Part shown: positions 23,019 to 34,979 of the stretch, piece by piece
Position numbering within the stretch: position 1 is the first letter of the stretch
Layout of the letters: each line of letters opens with the position of its first letter
From: Colocasia esculenta
Taxonomy: Eukaryota > Streptophyta > Magnoliopsida > Alismatales > Araceae
DNA length: 64,000 bases
Direction of reading: 5' to 3'
Assembly: GCA_014218235.1 (NCBI GenBank)
Contig: CM024766.1
Span: 26,881,346 to 26,945,345, forward strand
Notes under the pieces: model-generated
The model's database searches: none
What the model was told of the DNA's origin: nothing
The model's input: only the letters and a program-made list of their open reading frames with translations
Position numbers and translations under genes: made by a program

Positions 23019-26000
23019 ATGGCCGCACCTGTTGTTTTCGGTAGCGTCGGGGGTTATGGAGCCGAGTTCCTCACAGCGGAGCAGCAGGAAAGGTTCACTT
23101 TTGTGAAGACAAAACTCTGTGAAACAAGGCAGTGGACATTGCAGACTTGGAGGAGAATGGGATGCACATCATCGTGGCAGCAATGGAAAGGATGAAGTGG
23201 ACAGAGATTGCAACTTTCTCTGAGGTAAGCTATCCAGACATGGTGAAGGCTTTCTATGTTTGCTTGAGAAGTAAGGCAGATGGGTCCTTGACATCATCTG
23301 TCAAAGGTACCCAGATTAAAGTTGATCATGAGCTATTGAGGTCTTTATTTGGAGTTAGCACCACTGGTCACAGTGGGATTCACACTGTGGATACCCAGGC
23401 AAAGGGACTAGGGATTGTAGGTCCCGAATTTCGGTTGAAGGATGGAAAACATGATATTAATCAGATGAATGCATTCAACCGTCTATTGCATTATATAGTT
23501 TGTCAAATTTTGGTTCCAAGAAGTGCTACATTTTCCACGTGCACCAAGGTAGATTCGGACATGATGTTCTGGGCCATCCAGAACAAGGAGATAAACATGG
23601 CTGAAGTTATTCTGGAGCGAATGAAGTTTGCACATGCTCAGATTTGGGACACAAAGAGCAAATTAAATGTGTCACTACCATATGCCCATCTGCTCACTAA
23701 AGTATTCAAACATTTTGGCATAAATTTATCTGGAGCAGTAGTAGAGAAGATGGGGCAAGCTATCCGCAGCAGAAATTTAAGGAAAAGTAGATTTTTTGTG
23801 GTAAATGATGTTTGGACCAAACTTCTGTGGCTGAGGGTGAGGCCATAATTGGCGAAGCCCATGAAGTCCAGGAAGAGGTAGGAGAAGCTGCAGCCCAAAT
23901 AGCTCAAGAAGCACCAACAGCAGCAGAGGTACCTGTTGTCCAAGAAGAACAACAAGAAGGTCACAGCTCAGACTGCAGTGGTTCAAGAGGAATTAGTACA
24001 CAGAAGCACCAGCAGCAGTAGACCAAGTAGTAGCACCAGCAAAAGAGTAAGCGCAGATGTTATTCAGGAAATTGTTGAGGAAATCAGAACCAGTGAGAGA
24101 AGATAGAGGATATTCCTCTAGAGCACCTCGTACTTGAGAGGGCAGTTCTATGGAAGATGCTCCCAGCCAGAAGAGCAAGAAGAACCTATCTTGAAGCTGT
24201 GGCATCAGGCCACACTGAAGAGTTGTTATGGAGGAAGCTCCCATTCAGGGGGAGTAAGAAATTATTGTTGAAATTGATCAAGTGGAAGATGTTCCTACTC
24301 AGGGGGAGCAAGATCAAGAAAATGAGGTTGTGACATCCGGCCACAATGATGTTCAGATGAAGATCCTCCTATCCAGGAGGAATAAACAGCAGCAGTTCAT
24401 GATGATGCACCCATGGAAGATGCCCCTGCTGAAGGGGAGACTTTGGGTGAGAAAGAAGGTGAGGCTCAGGGGGAGAGAAAAAAAAATCCCCCAGAAAATC
24501 AGTTCAGAGAAGGAGAAACTGCCAGTTGTTCAGAATCAGATGAGCAGGATGATCTTGGTGATCAACAGGAACCCGTGGACAAGGCAAGAGAGAAAGGAAA
24601 GGAAGTTGCTTCAGATATTCCTCTCCTTGCGGATGCTCCACATCAAAGGCCACCGAGATAGAAAATTGTTATAAATTTGAAGCCTGTGATAGAGAGATTG
24701 GATGCCCAAGGTGAAATACTATGCCCTGTGCAATCATATGTCAATTCAATCTTTATGAGCCAGGCCTCAGCAGCAAAAGAATTGTCCCAGGTAAAGAATG
24801 CTATCAGATGGTTTAATAAAGAATTAGGGAGCATGAAGACTATGCTTTCAGATTTTTTGAAGGAGGTAAGAGCACCATCACCTCCTACTCCTCCTCCACC
24901 TGCTCCTCAGCCATCTGTAGGAACTGAAGAAGATGTTTCTAGACCATTAGGGTATGTGCCTGTAGAAGAATCGGGGCCATCCGGGCCATCTATTGTTGAA
25001 GATGCACCTCGGCCAACAGGGCCATCAGCTGAAGGGCCAGCAGGGCCAGTTGAGGAAATGTCAGGGCCAACTGGGCCAGTGGAGACTGAGTCTGAGCAGA
25101 TCCAAGCAGAAGAAGAAACTGTTACTCCAGAGCCCCTAGCTCCTTCACCCATTCAGACACCAGCCCCTCCTTCTCCACCTTCCTCCTCAATAGCTCCACC
25201 AGCTCCTCAACCATTTAAACAGCCACACCCAGAACCATCTCTTCTCCTACCCCCTTTCCTTCACAATCCTCTTCACCTCTTGTCTCTTCCACACACATTC
25301 CTCTACCTAATCCTCTCTTTGAGGTACCTCCAGCCTCCTCATCAACTAGAGCCTCCTCATCCTCTGGTCCCTCCTCTTCTGGACCAACTGATATACCTCC
25401 TTCCACCTCTCATTCTTTTCTTCATCCTATTCCTCCTCCCTCCTTCATTACACTCATTCCGGAGGGTGCTCAAGTTGATGGTCCCTTTCTTAGGGCCATC
25501 AAAGATGAGTTTGAGGAAGCCCTTCTCCGATCTGTTCTGAGGGTTGGAGAACTTGTTCATAGGACAGACTCTTCTAGTCCTGTCCATAAGAAACGCAAAA
25601 TCACCTTCACATCATCTAAATCCTCTGATCCTCGTTATCCCCCCTATGGTTTTCTCTACAGTAGACACCAAGAATAAACCCCTTTATAGAGAATTCCTTC
25701 AGAAAGTTGTCTTTGCTTCTATTTTCAATCTTCCTCATCTAGATCTTATTGAACACCTTAATGTCATTTTGCCTTATACTTCCCTCTCCAAATTCATAAA
25801 ATCTAAAATCTTCTCTCTTTCCGAATCCCAAACTGAAGAGCAGTGGGCTCGGGGCATAAAGCTCTCTACAATAAATTTCTTCTTGCCCGATCTGCCAGGT
25901 TCCCTCCAAGGGACCATTCCCTGACTTTATCCGAATGGTTCCTGATCCACCACACGGACACCTGGGCTCCCTTCATTCAAAAGGATATCAAGATGATCCG

Positions 26001-26854
26001 ACATTTCAAAATGCTCAATGACTACCGGTATCTTCATCGTCTCCCTGAGATTCAGCTGGGTCAGTTCAAGGAAGCCATCAAAGCACTTGGATCAGTTGAA
26101 GCCCACACTGAAGCTGTCCAAGTTGATTTTGCAACACTCTAGTTGCCTGATACTAACTTTCTTCCCCCTCTTCACTCTCTGATCATGGATTCCTCTGTAG
26201 GCTCAATTATGTTTGAGCGTTTTTCCAGAGTCATGGGCAGAATCAAAGTGCAGAAGGGCTATCTTGTTGCTTTCCACAGATTTATGTTTAGAGAGTATCA
26301 CCAGGGCCATGTCAGTGCTGATGTTCTTGCTCCTGCCCTATCTGAATGTGAAAGACTCTCCTCTGAAGATTGGATCTGGTTCTATCTCCTTTCAGCACAA
26401 CAACTCACTGATATTAATGATTCTCAAGCGAGGGAAGGTAATCCTCCAGTGTCAGCTACTACATTTCTGGACATGAACTCCATTCACCTTGTCATGATCC
26501 CTTTCAAACTTGGGTTGAAAGATACAAGGTTTATGTAGCCATGCGCCAGGAACTGAAGCACAAGCAGATCTTCTACCATATCACTCTAGATCATTTCTTG
26601 CCTGTGCTAGTTTTGGGACAGTCAGCTTCTTTAAAACCTCCTTTGACAGAGATCATTATGCTGACATCCTAGATGATCAGTTGGCTCTCAATCTCAAAAG
26701 GATGGCTCGCACCATGGGACCAACCTATTTTGTATCTCATGGGGTTTTCAAGGTGTATTTTGAGCAGCAGGAAGCGTAGGCTTGGGAAGTTATTTCTCGT
26801 TATGCCTCTCTTTTGTCTCCTGCTTTCTATCTCCCTGTACCCCTTCAAGAGTAA
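23019..26854 (+). pseudogene. Element 2 post-pol ORF (SIRE 'env-like' position), broken
   Basis: The ATG at 23019 aligns with the ATG of element 1's ORF at 30012. N-terminal part (23130-23830) matches the putative plant transposon-protein domain often found after SIRE pol: SLTSSVKGTQIKVDHELLRS and DSDMMFWAIQNKEINMAEV. Middle: alanine/glutamate-rich, then repeated E-D-x-P-x-x-G-E segments with CAGGGGGAG in the DNA (24248-24470), a helical region (24677-24870) and a GPSGP/GPAGP-rich stretch (24970-25090), then Pro/Ser-rich. C-terminal part LTLSEWFLIHH..WAPFI (25921-26120) is shared with element 1. No signal peptide or membrane helix is visible, so an envelope role is doubtful. Confidence 0.75.
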
Positions 26855-26928
26855 TACAATCATTTTGTGTTCTCTCATTTATCTTTCTCTCTTTCTTTGT
26901 CTTAATGCTTTACCTTTTTGCTTATGAC

Positions 26929-26940
26929 AAAAAGGGGAGA
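26929..26940 (+). other. Upstream polypurine tract copy of element 2
   Basis: AAAAAGGGGAGA, after ATGAC. A second, PPT-like tract 112 bp upstream of the LTR-adjacent one; element 1 has the same arrangement. Confidence 0.6.
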
Positions 26941-27040
26941 AATATATAGCATTTCTGAAATACATCTCATATGATTCCGAAATGTCACTAAAAGTTTTAT
27001 TTCAGAACCTCTTTGTTTAATGCTATGTTTTGTCATCACC

Positions 27041-27053
27041 AAAAAGGGGGAGA
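27041..27053 (+). other. Polypurine tract of element 2
   Basis: AAAAAGGGGGAGA ends one base before the 3' LTR. It is the expected plus-strand primer site. Confidence 0.9.
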
Positions 27054-27054
27054 T

Positions 27055-29095
27055 TGATGATCCAACTGTCCCCAAGTAATTTATACAAATTACTTATCTA
27101 TTTTGGTGATTAACAAAACTATTCTAACAAATTTTCTATAAGTCTTGAGCACAGGAATTAAAACAAGGAAAATCAAGCCAAATGGTAAGTATTATTCCTA
27201 CTGTAGCAATTTTGTTTCAAAGCATGAAATCTATCTAAGTCCACATCGACTTTCTTTATGCTACAACGAGTTCAGTATAGTTGTAACGATTTCCCCATAA
27301 CGATTTCGTAAGTGCCTTATCGATTTCAGATTCATAATGATTTCTCAAAGATTGAAACAATGTTTTGGATTCAATGAAGTCGATCTCAGAACCATTTGTT
27401 AAGTAATCATGTCAATTCTCTCATAACAATTTGTTCACATCGATTTTCTCACAACGATCCGTTAAGTGATTGCAACGATTTGCCCTCACAATGATTCATT
27501 AAGTGATTACAATGATTTGCTCTCACATCGATTTCTTAAGTGAGAACAACGATTTTCTCTCACATCGATTTCTTAAGTGAGAACAATGATTTGCTCTCAC
27601 ATCGATTTCTTAAGTGAGAAAAACGATTTGCTCTCACATCGATTTCTTAAGTGATCATAACGATTTTCTCCCACAATGATTCGTTAAATAATCATAACGA
27701 TTTGTTTCCCGCAACGATTCGTTAAGTAATCATAACGATTTGCATTCCGTAGCAACTCGTTAAGTGATCATAACGATTTGTTCCAGAATGATTTCTTAAG
27801 TGATAACAACGACATGCTCTCGTAACAATTCCTTAAGTGATCATAACGATTTGATCTCGTAACGATTCGATAAGTTACATAACGACTCTGTCACTGTAAC
27901 GACTCATCAAGTTACATAACGACTTGGTCGCTGTAACGATTCGATACATTTCACAACGATTTCATGGAACATAACGATTTGATTTTCGAGCTAATTTTTG
28001 AATACGTTGAAAAGTCAAAGTCTTCTCGCATATCTTTCTGACAGCCATGCATTTATTATGACTAAACGTATCACTGCAGTGCATGCAAACGATATCTTCT
28101 ATTCTCATGCTTATTCTGTAAACATCTTTTTAGAAGAACAGAATGAAACTTCAATTTCTGTATAAAATCAATCTAACGATTGACTGACAACAAGAGACAA
28201 CTTAGCTGTCTATTGTTTAAGCTTGTAATATGTGAAGGTCTCTGACAGCACTCATCATACAATGTTGGACAAAATAGAAGCCAAAGGATATTACAGAAGA
28301 TCTTCTCTCTGTGCGTGCATGAAGACCGTTGAACTGAAAGCTCTATAGGACCATGCAGTCTAACGTGTACTGGAGCTTAGAGACAACGGACACTTCAACG
28401 TTCAATTTTCAAATTGAAGATATAAATAGAAGAATGAAGCTCCTGAAGACAGATAACAGTTAGAGAACAACAAGTAATACAACGCTTACATCCTTCTGCA
28501 AGCTTTCCTACAGCCAAGCAAAAATTCCCATCTGTTCTAGCTCTTACTCTCTGTGCTAAGTGTAGATCTGTGAGAGAGCCTTTAGTTCTCAGAAGACTCC
28601 TAGTTGTAGATCTTTTCCTTCTCAGTGCTTAGCTTCAGATCAAGTTGTGTTCTATAAGCTTGATCTAGGGGCTTCATCTCTGACCACTTTCCTTGTGTTG
28701 TTCCCTTCGTTGGAAGGAAGACCTGGTGGGTTCCACAGTGTTGTTCCCTTCGTGTGAAGGAAGACCTGGTGGGTTCCAGGGTGTTGTTCCCTTCGTGTAA
28801 AGGAATACCAGCTGCGGTGCTGGGTGCTGTAGTGTCCTTAAGGGGGACTGTACCCTTGTTAGTGAAATCCTGAGATATTGCTCAGGGGCTGGACATAGGA
28901 CTCCTAAGGAGAGGAGATCTGAACAAGGATAATTCTCTGTGTCGTGTGATTGCTTTTGTGTGTTTGATTTTTCCATCACTAACACTAACAATCTACGAAG
29001 TGTGTTTTTGTGACCATTCTGTGAACAAGTTTTAGGTATTAAATATTTTTTAATATCTCATTCACCCCCCCTCTAGGCTAGCTAGCTGGGCAACA
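27055..29095 (+). repeat. 3' LTR of element 2
   Basis: 2041 bp, same ends as the 5' LTR. Octamer array about 27270-27980, TATA box GATATAAATA at about 28419, hairpin triplet at 28700-28815. It is shorter than the 5' LTR because it lacks the 179-bp duplication and several octamer units. Confidence 0.95.
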
Positions 29096-29100
29096 CCCAT

Positions 29101-29601
29101 GACTTAGGTTTATGGTATCCAAAATCATGTGAAATCAATTTAGTAGGATACTCTGATGCTGACTACGCTGGATGCAAAATAGATAGAAAAAGCACCAGTG
29201 GCTGCTGTCAATCTCTTGCAGGATGTATGATATCATGGTCCTTAAAGAAGTAAAATTCAGTAGTATTGTGTACAGCTGAAGCTTAGTACGTGGCTGCTAG
29301 AAGCTGTTGCACACTACTGTGGATCAAACAACAGCTTGAGGATTATGGACTACATATCAAGACAAATCCTTTATTGTGCGACAACACCAGTGCTATAAAT
29401 CTAACCAAGAATCTAGTATAGCATTTAAGGACCAAGCACATTGAGGTTAGATATCATTTTATTCATGATCATGTAGCTAATGGTAACATAGATATTTCTT
29501 TCATTGATACTAATAATCAGTTAGTAGATATCTTCACAAAGGCCTTGCCTGAAGAGAGATTTACTTCTCTTAGAAGGGAATTAGGCATGTGTAAATTGTG
29601 A
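29101..29601 (+). pseudogene. pol: Element 1 pol, part 2 (RNase H)
   Basis: Continues the frame cut at 15473. YSDADYAGCKIDRKSTSG (Asp), a damaged STAEA..Y region with stops near 29250-29290, CDNTSAINLTKN near 29379, then HIEVRYHFIHDHVANGNIDI and a C-terminus LGMCKL with TGA at 29599-29601. This domain removes RNA from the RNA:DNA hybrid. It parallels element 2's RNase H. Confidence 0.93.
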
Positions 29602-30011
29602 AAGAATCATCTGTATAAAACTGAGATATTAATATTCAGAATATCAATTATTTTTCCTCCTTGAATTTAAGCAAAATTCCAAATGTTGCCTACTTGTTTA
29701 AATATCCTTGACGGCTCGAATTTTTAAAATGACTTATTTGTCTCGAACTAGTCAGTTTGTCATTTTTTGCCATCATGTCGCCTCCGTTTTTGAAAAGTCT
29801 CTTATCTTTAATTTATATATCTCGAAATCTGTGTGGCAACGATTCACATCCCGCCTTCATCTCCTTCTACCTGCCTGAGGCGATACCCTATCGACTCCAG
29901 CATCGACTCCCTGAGATTTCAAGCTTTCAACTGCTTCCCGCCAGAAATTTCTTGAGGGTTTTTGTTCCAATCCTCTTTTCAATCCTCCAGAAACCTTTCC
30001 CGTTCAACTTC

Positions 30012-31308
30012 ATGGCCTCTTCTGGTGTTTCCAGGAGCGTCGGGGGCTACAGAACTGAGTTCCTGTCAGTAGAGCAGCAGGAAAGATTTACCTCCGTGAA
30101 GACGAAGCTCTGTGGAAATAAAGCTGTGGATATTGTAGATTTGGAGAAATATGGGATGCACAGCATCGTGGCAGCCATGGATAGGATGAAATGGATAGAA
30201 ATTGCAACTTTCTCTGAGGTAAGCTATCCAGATTTGGTGAAGGCTTTCTTCGTTTGTTTGAGGAATGAGGAGGATGGATCCTTGACTTTGTCTGTCAAAG
30301 GAACCCCAATAAGAATCACTTATGATCTTTTGAAGTCCTTATTTGGAGTTTGCACCACCGGTCACAGTGGGGTACACACTGTTGACACCCAAGGCAAAGG
30401 GGCTAGGTATTGTTGGTCCCGAGTTCAAGTTGAAGGATGGGAAGTTAGATATTAACCAAATGAATATGTTCAACCGTTTACTGCACTTTATTGTTTGTCA
30501 AATCTTGGTTCCGAGGAGTGCTACCTTCTCAACCTGCACCAAAGCAGATTCGGACATGATGTTCTGGACCATTCAGAACCAGGAGATAAACATGTCCGAG
30601 GTTATCTTGGAGCGAATGAGGTTTGCCCATGCTCAGATTTGGGACACGAAGAGCAAATAAATGTGTCCCTGCCTTATGCCGATCTGCTCACCAAGATCTT
30701 TAAACATTTTGGCATTAATTTATCTGGGGCAGTTGTAGAGAAAATGGGGCAGACAATCTGCAGCAGAAATTTAAGGAAGAGCAGATTTTCAGTTGTAAAT
30801 GGTGTATGGATGAAGACTTCTGTGGCAGAGGGTGAATCCATCATTGGCGAAGCCCAAGAAGTCCAGGACGAAGTAGCAGCAACAGCACCAGCAGAAGAAG
30901 TAGCAGCCAGAGCAGTTCCTTTGGTTCAAGAAGCACCAACAGCAGCACCAAAAGTAGAAGAACAAGGTCCAGCAGTAGAAGTAGAAGTACCAGCACTAGT
31001 CCTAGTGGCTCAAGAGAAGCCAGCAGCAACAGATTCTAGTAGCAGGATAGAGGACATTCCCCAAGAATTGATTGAGCCCGTTGGGCAATGTTCAGATGTT
31101 GTTCCTCCTTATTCCCGAGTAGCCTCAGTACTCAGGGATGTACTGGACTCCATCCAAAACACTCTAGGGGAGCCAGTAATTAGTGATGTTTAAGTAGCAG
31201 AAGCTGTGGCATCAGGCCACACTGCAGAAATAGTGATGGAGGAAGCTTCCAGTCAGGGGGAGCAAGCAATTGCTCATGAAAATGTAACAGTGGAAGATGC
31301 TCCTATTG
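30012..31308 (+). pseudogene. Element 1 post-pol ORF, part 1
   Basis: The ATG at 30012 gives MASSGVSRSVGGYRTEF; the frame stays open to about 30400, where a one-base change shifts it, then continues in other frames (30343-30660, 30495-31193). It matches element 2's ORF: MKWIEIATFSEVSYPDLVKA, DSDMMFWTIQNQEINMSEV and NLSGAVVEKMGQ. An alanine/valine/glutamate-rich stretch (30850-31010) follows, then QGEQ and EDAPIEG segments. Element 3 cuts it at the AGGGG at 31309. I infer a structural or packaging role rather than envelope, but the function is unknown. Confidence 0.75.
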
Positions 31309-31313
31309 AGGGG

Positions 31314-33270
31314 TGTTGCCCAGTTGACGAGCCCAGAGGGGGGGTGAATGGGACTTTAAAAAAATTGTTCAATAAAAACTTGTTCACAAAAAACGATTGC
31401 ACAAACACACTTCGCAGATTGTTAGAGTTAGTACATGAAGGATAGAAGAAGCAAGGCAATCACATAAAGGACACAGCGATATATCATGGTTCGGACCTCC
31501 TTTCCACAGGAGTCCTACGTCCATTCCCCAAGCAATCTCTTGGGATTTCACTACAAGGGTACAGTCCCCCTTATGGACTAACAACACCCAACTCAGCTGG
31601 TCTTCCTTCACACGAAGGGAATTACAACACCCTGGATACCACCAGGTCTTCTTCTCTTTCCGGGCAAGAAGGCAGCCCACTTCTTTTATAGGTGCAGAAG
31701 TAAACCTCCTAGTACAAACCCCAGTGTGGTTCTACACCCAGCACACAACTGGTCTTCCTTCTCTAAGAAGGGAACAACACCCTGGATACCCCCAGGTCTT
31801 CCTTTACACATGAAGGGAACAACACATACAAATGTGTTCAGGAAACAGACGCCCCTAGATCAAGCTAATAGGACAGGTGCTTGATCTGAAGCAAAGACTG
31901 AGAGGATAAAAGATCTACAGGGATGATCTCTCTCAGTGCTAAAGGCTCTCACAAAGATCTACACTGAACTCAGAGAGCTAGGAGCTACACAGAAGAAGGA
32001 GTGAGACTTTGCTCTTTCAGATGCTCGCAGAAGAATCTTCAGAAGGAATGGGAGCGTTGCTTTTCTTCTCTCTGTTCTCCATTTGTTCTGGAGCTTCAGT
32101 CTTCTATAAATATCTTCAACTTGAAAGATAGTCGTTGAAGTGTCCGTTGAAGTAGCCGTTGTCTCCAAGCTCAAGTGTTCGTTAGACTCTATGGTGCAGA
32201 GGAGCTTCTAGTTCAACGGTCCTTTGCTTCTCATGCATGTAAGGAGAAGACCTTCTGAAATATCCTTTGGCTTCTATTTATCCAACGTTATATTACTAGT
32301 GCTGTCAGAGACCTGCATACATTTATGAGCTTAAACAGTAGACAGCTAAGCTGTCTCTGGTTGTCAATCAACGTTAGAAGATATGATCATTAAAGTAGTA
32401 AAGCCATTTTGCTGTTCTAAAAAGATGTTCACATGATAAGCATGATAGTGAAAGATAGTCTGTATGCATGCAGTGATACGTACAATCTTCATTAATGCAC
32501 AGTAGTCAAAATGATATTCAGAAAGATTTTGACTTTCAACGTAATCAGAAAAAAATCGTTGTCTTCTATGAAATCGTTATTTGTATGACTTATGAAATCG
32601 TTGTGCAAATCGTTATGATTTTATAAAGATCGATGCACAAATCCTTATGAATCAATTAAGAATCGATGTGCAAATCGATGTGAAGTTCCTAAAGGAATCG
32701 TTATGAAATCACTAAGGAAATCGTTATGAAATCAAATCATTACGAACACAGAAATCGTTACGAGAGCAAATCGTTACGAAGTCTAAAGAAATTGTTATGA
32801 GAGCAAATTGTTACGAAGTCTAAAGAAATCGTTACGAAGGCAAGTCGTTATGATTTCTAAAGAAATCGTTACGAAAGTAAGTCGTTCTGATGACTAACGA
32901 AATCGTTATGAGATCAATAAAGAAATCGTTATGAACTTACTATGGTATCGATTTCTTTGCACTCACTTAAACAAATTCGATCTGAGATCGATTTCTTTAG
33001 AATCGATAAAACACTTAGCGAATCCTTATGAATGTGAATGTAAGGAAATCGTTACATCTCTACAGAAATCGTTGTTGGCACTTTGTGAACTGAAATCGAT
33101 GTATTGAATGAACATCGATTTATCTTTCTAGTGCAAATCATATAACGATAATTCCATAAATTTATATTTACTGGGAAAACATGATATTAATTATTTTTAA
33201 TAATAATTAATCAATCATAAATTGTGTTATCATCAAAATACAAGGGTAAAAATATAGGAGTGGTTTAACA
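31314..33270 (-). repeat. 3' LTR of element 3
   Basis: 1957 bp. On the plus strand it reads TGTTGCCCAGTTGACGAG to GTGGTTTAACA. The reversed octamer (AAATCGTT, AAATCGAT) array is at 32540-33130, in the U3 position for a minus-strand element. The reversed hairpin block is at 31580-31830. Confidence 0.95.
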
Positions 33271-33723
33271 ATCTCCCTCTTTTTGGTGATGACAAAATTT
33301 ATGAGAATTTTTGTCAAAATACTTAAGTCATAGAAAATACAGAAAATTCACAGATAATGCATACCATGCATACTCTCCCCCTTTTTGTCACAAACCAAAA
33401 AGGAAGGATCTTACCATGCATATTTTCTCCCCCGTTGAGAGAATTTCTTACCATTGAGGGTTCAACAATAATAGATGATGAGGAATTGATTATTGCTCCC
33501 CCTTTGCGTAAGCTCCCCCTAAGCATGAGGCTCCCCCTGAATGTGAGGCAAGCCAGATCTTGTTGGTCTTGACCTTTCACAAGTTGTTTGTCAAGTCTTC
33601 AGAATTATTGTCTGCATTAATCTAATGATAACTTGCAAACATTGTTAGTAGCATTGTAGTTTATTGAAACTAAAATGAAAACAGAAATGTAAATTTAAAC
33701 AGAAACTAAAAACTAAAGGATGT
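33271..33723 (-). other. 3' untranslated remnant of element 3 with polypurine tracts
   Basis: The minus strand has the PPT AAAAAGAGGGAGA (33284-33272) beside the 3' LTR and a second tract AAAAAGGGGGAGAG (about 33386-33373), again a double-PPT layout. Between 33390 and 33600 are further plus-strand CTCCCCC/GCTCCCCCT motifs, the reverse of the GGGGGAG motif repeated in the post-pol ORF. This suggests that fragments of that ORF remain after an internal deletion. Confidence 0.6.
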
Positions 33724-34916
33724 TTATGAGCATCCTCTATCCATACCCATTCGGATGCCTTTTGTTGTTTTACTCATCAGGAGTAGATTGGCATTTTTGA
33801 AGTTACCTGAGGAGTTCTTTACTGAAGATGTCTCCTTTTCTTCAGTGTTGGCCATGAACGCCAGGTTGGCTTTGTCTTCTTCCTCACTGCTTGAGCTTAA
33901 CTCGCTGTCCGAGTCACTGCTATTATCCCAAGCTACTGCCATGGCTTTTCTTTTGAATTTCTTGTGCAGCTTCTTGGAATTTTCTGGTTGACCAGTCTTC
34001 TTTAACCTAGGACAATCTGGTCTCAGATGTCCAGGTTTGTTGCATTCATAACAGATAGGCTCAGTTTTCTTTGAGTCCCTTCCTTCTTGCTTCTTGTATT
34101 CTTTGTTTTTCTTGAAATATCTCCTTCCAGACTGGTACTTCTTTTCTTGGCTAAGATGTGTTTCAGTCTCCTAGATAGTGCTTCTTCTTTTTCACTGTCT
34201 TCAATGCTGGCTTCGTCTTCAGATTGTTCCTCAGAGCTGTCTTCTGCTGCCTTGAGGGCATTGGTGTGCTTCTTCCTACTAGATGATTCTCCTAATCTCT
34301 CCATGTTTATCTCATGGGCCATGAGGGACCCAATGAGCTTTTCCAATGACATTGTCTTCAAGTCATTGGCCTCTTCTATAGCCGTTACCTTGGGAGTCCA
34401 AGAGGATGGTAGGGATCTGAGTATTTTTCTGACCATATCTCCCATTGGGTAGGTCTTGCCGAGTCCAGCTAATCCGTTGACGATATCTGTAAAACTACTG
34501 AACATTTGACAGATTGTTTCTCCTGGCTCCATCTGAAATCTTTCATATTGAGTTGCAAGAATGTCAATTTTTGTTTCTTTCACCTTATCTGTGCCTTCAT
34601 AAGTGATTTTTAGCTTCTCCTACATCTCCATTGTGGATTTGCAGGTTGAAACTCTGTTGAATTCCTTCTTACTCAAAGCACAACAAAGGATGCTCTTAGC
34701 TTTGCAATTCAAGGAGATCTTATTTCTGTCATCATCTGTCCATTGAGCTTTCTAATTTGTGACTAACAGATCACCTTCTTCTACTATGGACCAAATTTGA
34801 TAGTCGTGCCCTTGAAGAAAGTATTCCATTCTGGTCTTCCAAGAAGGATAATCTTCACCATCGAAGAGAGGGGGTCGGTTGACAGACTAACCTTCAAAGT
34901 TACCTTGGGCTGCCAT
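33724..34916 (-). pseudogene. gag: Element 3 gag, broken
   Basis: The minus-strand ATG at 34916 begins MAAQG. The conserved NRPPLF-GEDY..WKTRMEYF stretch follows, then a 186-codon open piece (34583-34023) with the helical capsid-like region (PGETICQMFSSFTDIVNGLA, AHEINMERLGESSSRKKHTN) and an acidic tail. A CCHC knuckle C-Y-E-C-N-K-P-G-H-L-R-P-D-C lies near 34056-34015 in a shifted frame. A final piece (33942-33724) has the serine/glutamate-rich linker. The second knuckle is missing. At least three frame breaks. Confidence 0.88.
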
Positions 34917-34965
34917 GGATCTTTACTCTTCAGATCGTTGGATCCTTTCTTTGTCGAAGAGACTC

Positions 34966-34977
34966 GCTCTGATACCA
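34966..34977 (-). other. Primer-binding site of element 3
   Basis: The minus strand reads TGGTATCAGAGC, two bases inside the 5' LTR end. Confidence 0.95.
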
Positions 34978-34979
34978 CT

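Larger units (their letters stand above)
15474..29095 (+). mobile_element. Element 2: full-length SIRE-like Ty1/copia element nested in element 1
   Basis: LTRs 15474-17765 and 27055-29095, PBS, gag, pol, post-pol ORF and PPT in order, 13.6 kb. The duplication CCCAT is at 15469-15473 and 29096-29100. The host sequence rejoins across it: the RT/RNase H of element 1 stops at ...RYLAKTH and resumes with the DLGLWYP-like stretch. LTRs start TGATGATCCAACTGTCC, a different family from elements 1 and 4. Coding frames are interrupted many times, so it is not autonomous. Confidence 0.95.

Noticed and set aside
23019..26854. Endogenous virus envelope gene
   Set aside because: Position resembles 'env-like' ORFs of SIRE elements, but there is no signal peptide, membrane anchor or glycoprotein-like cysteine pattern visible.
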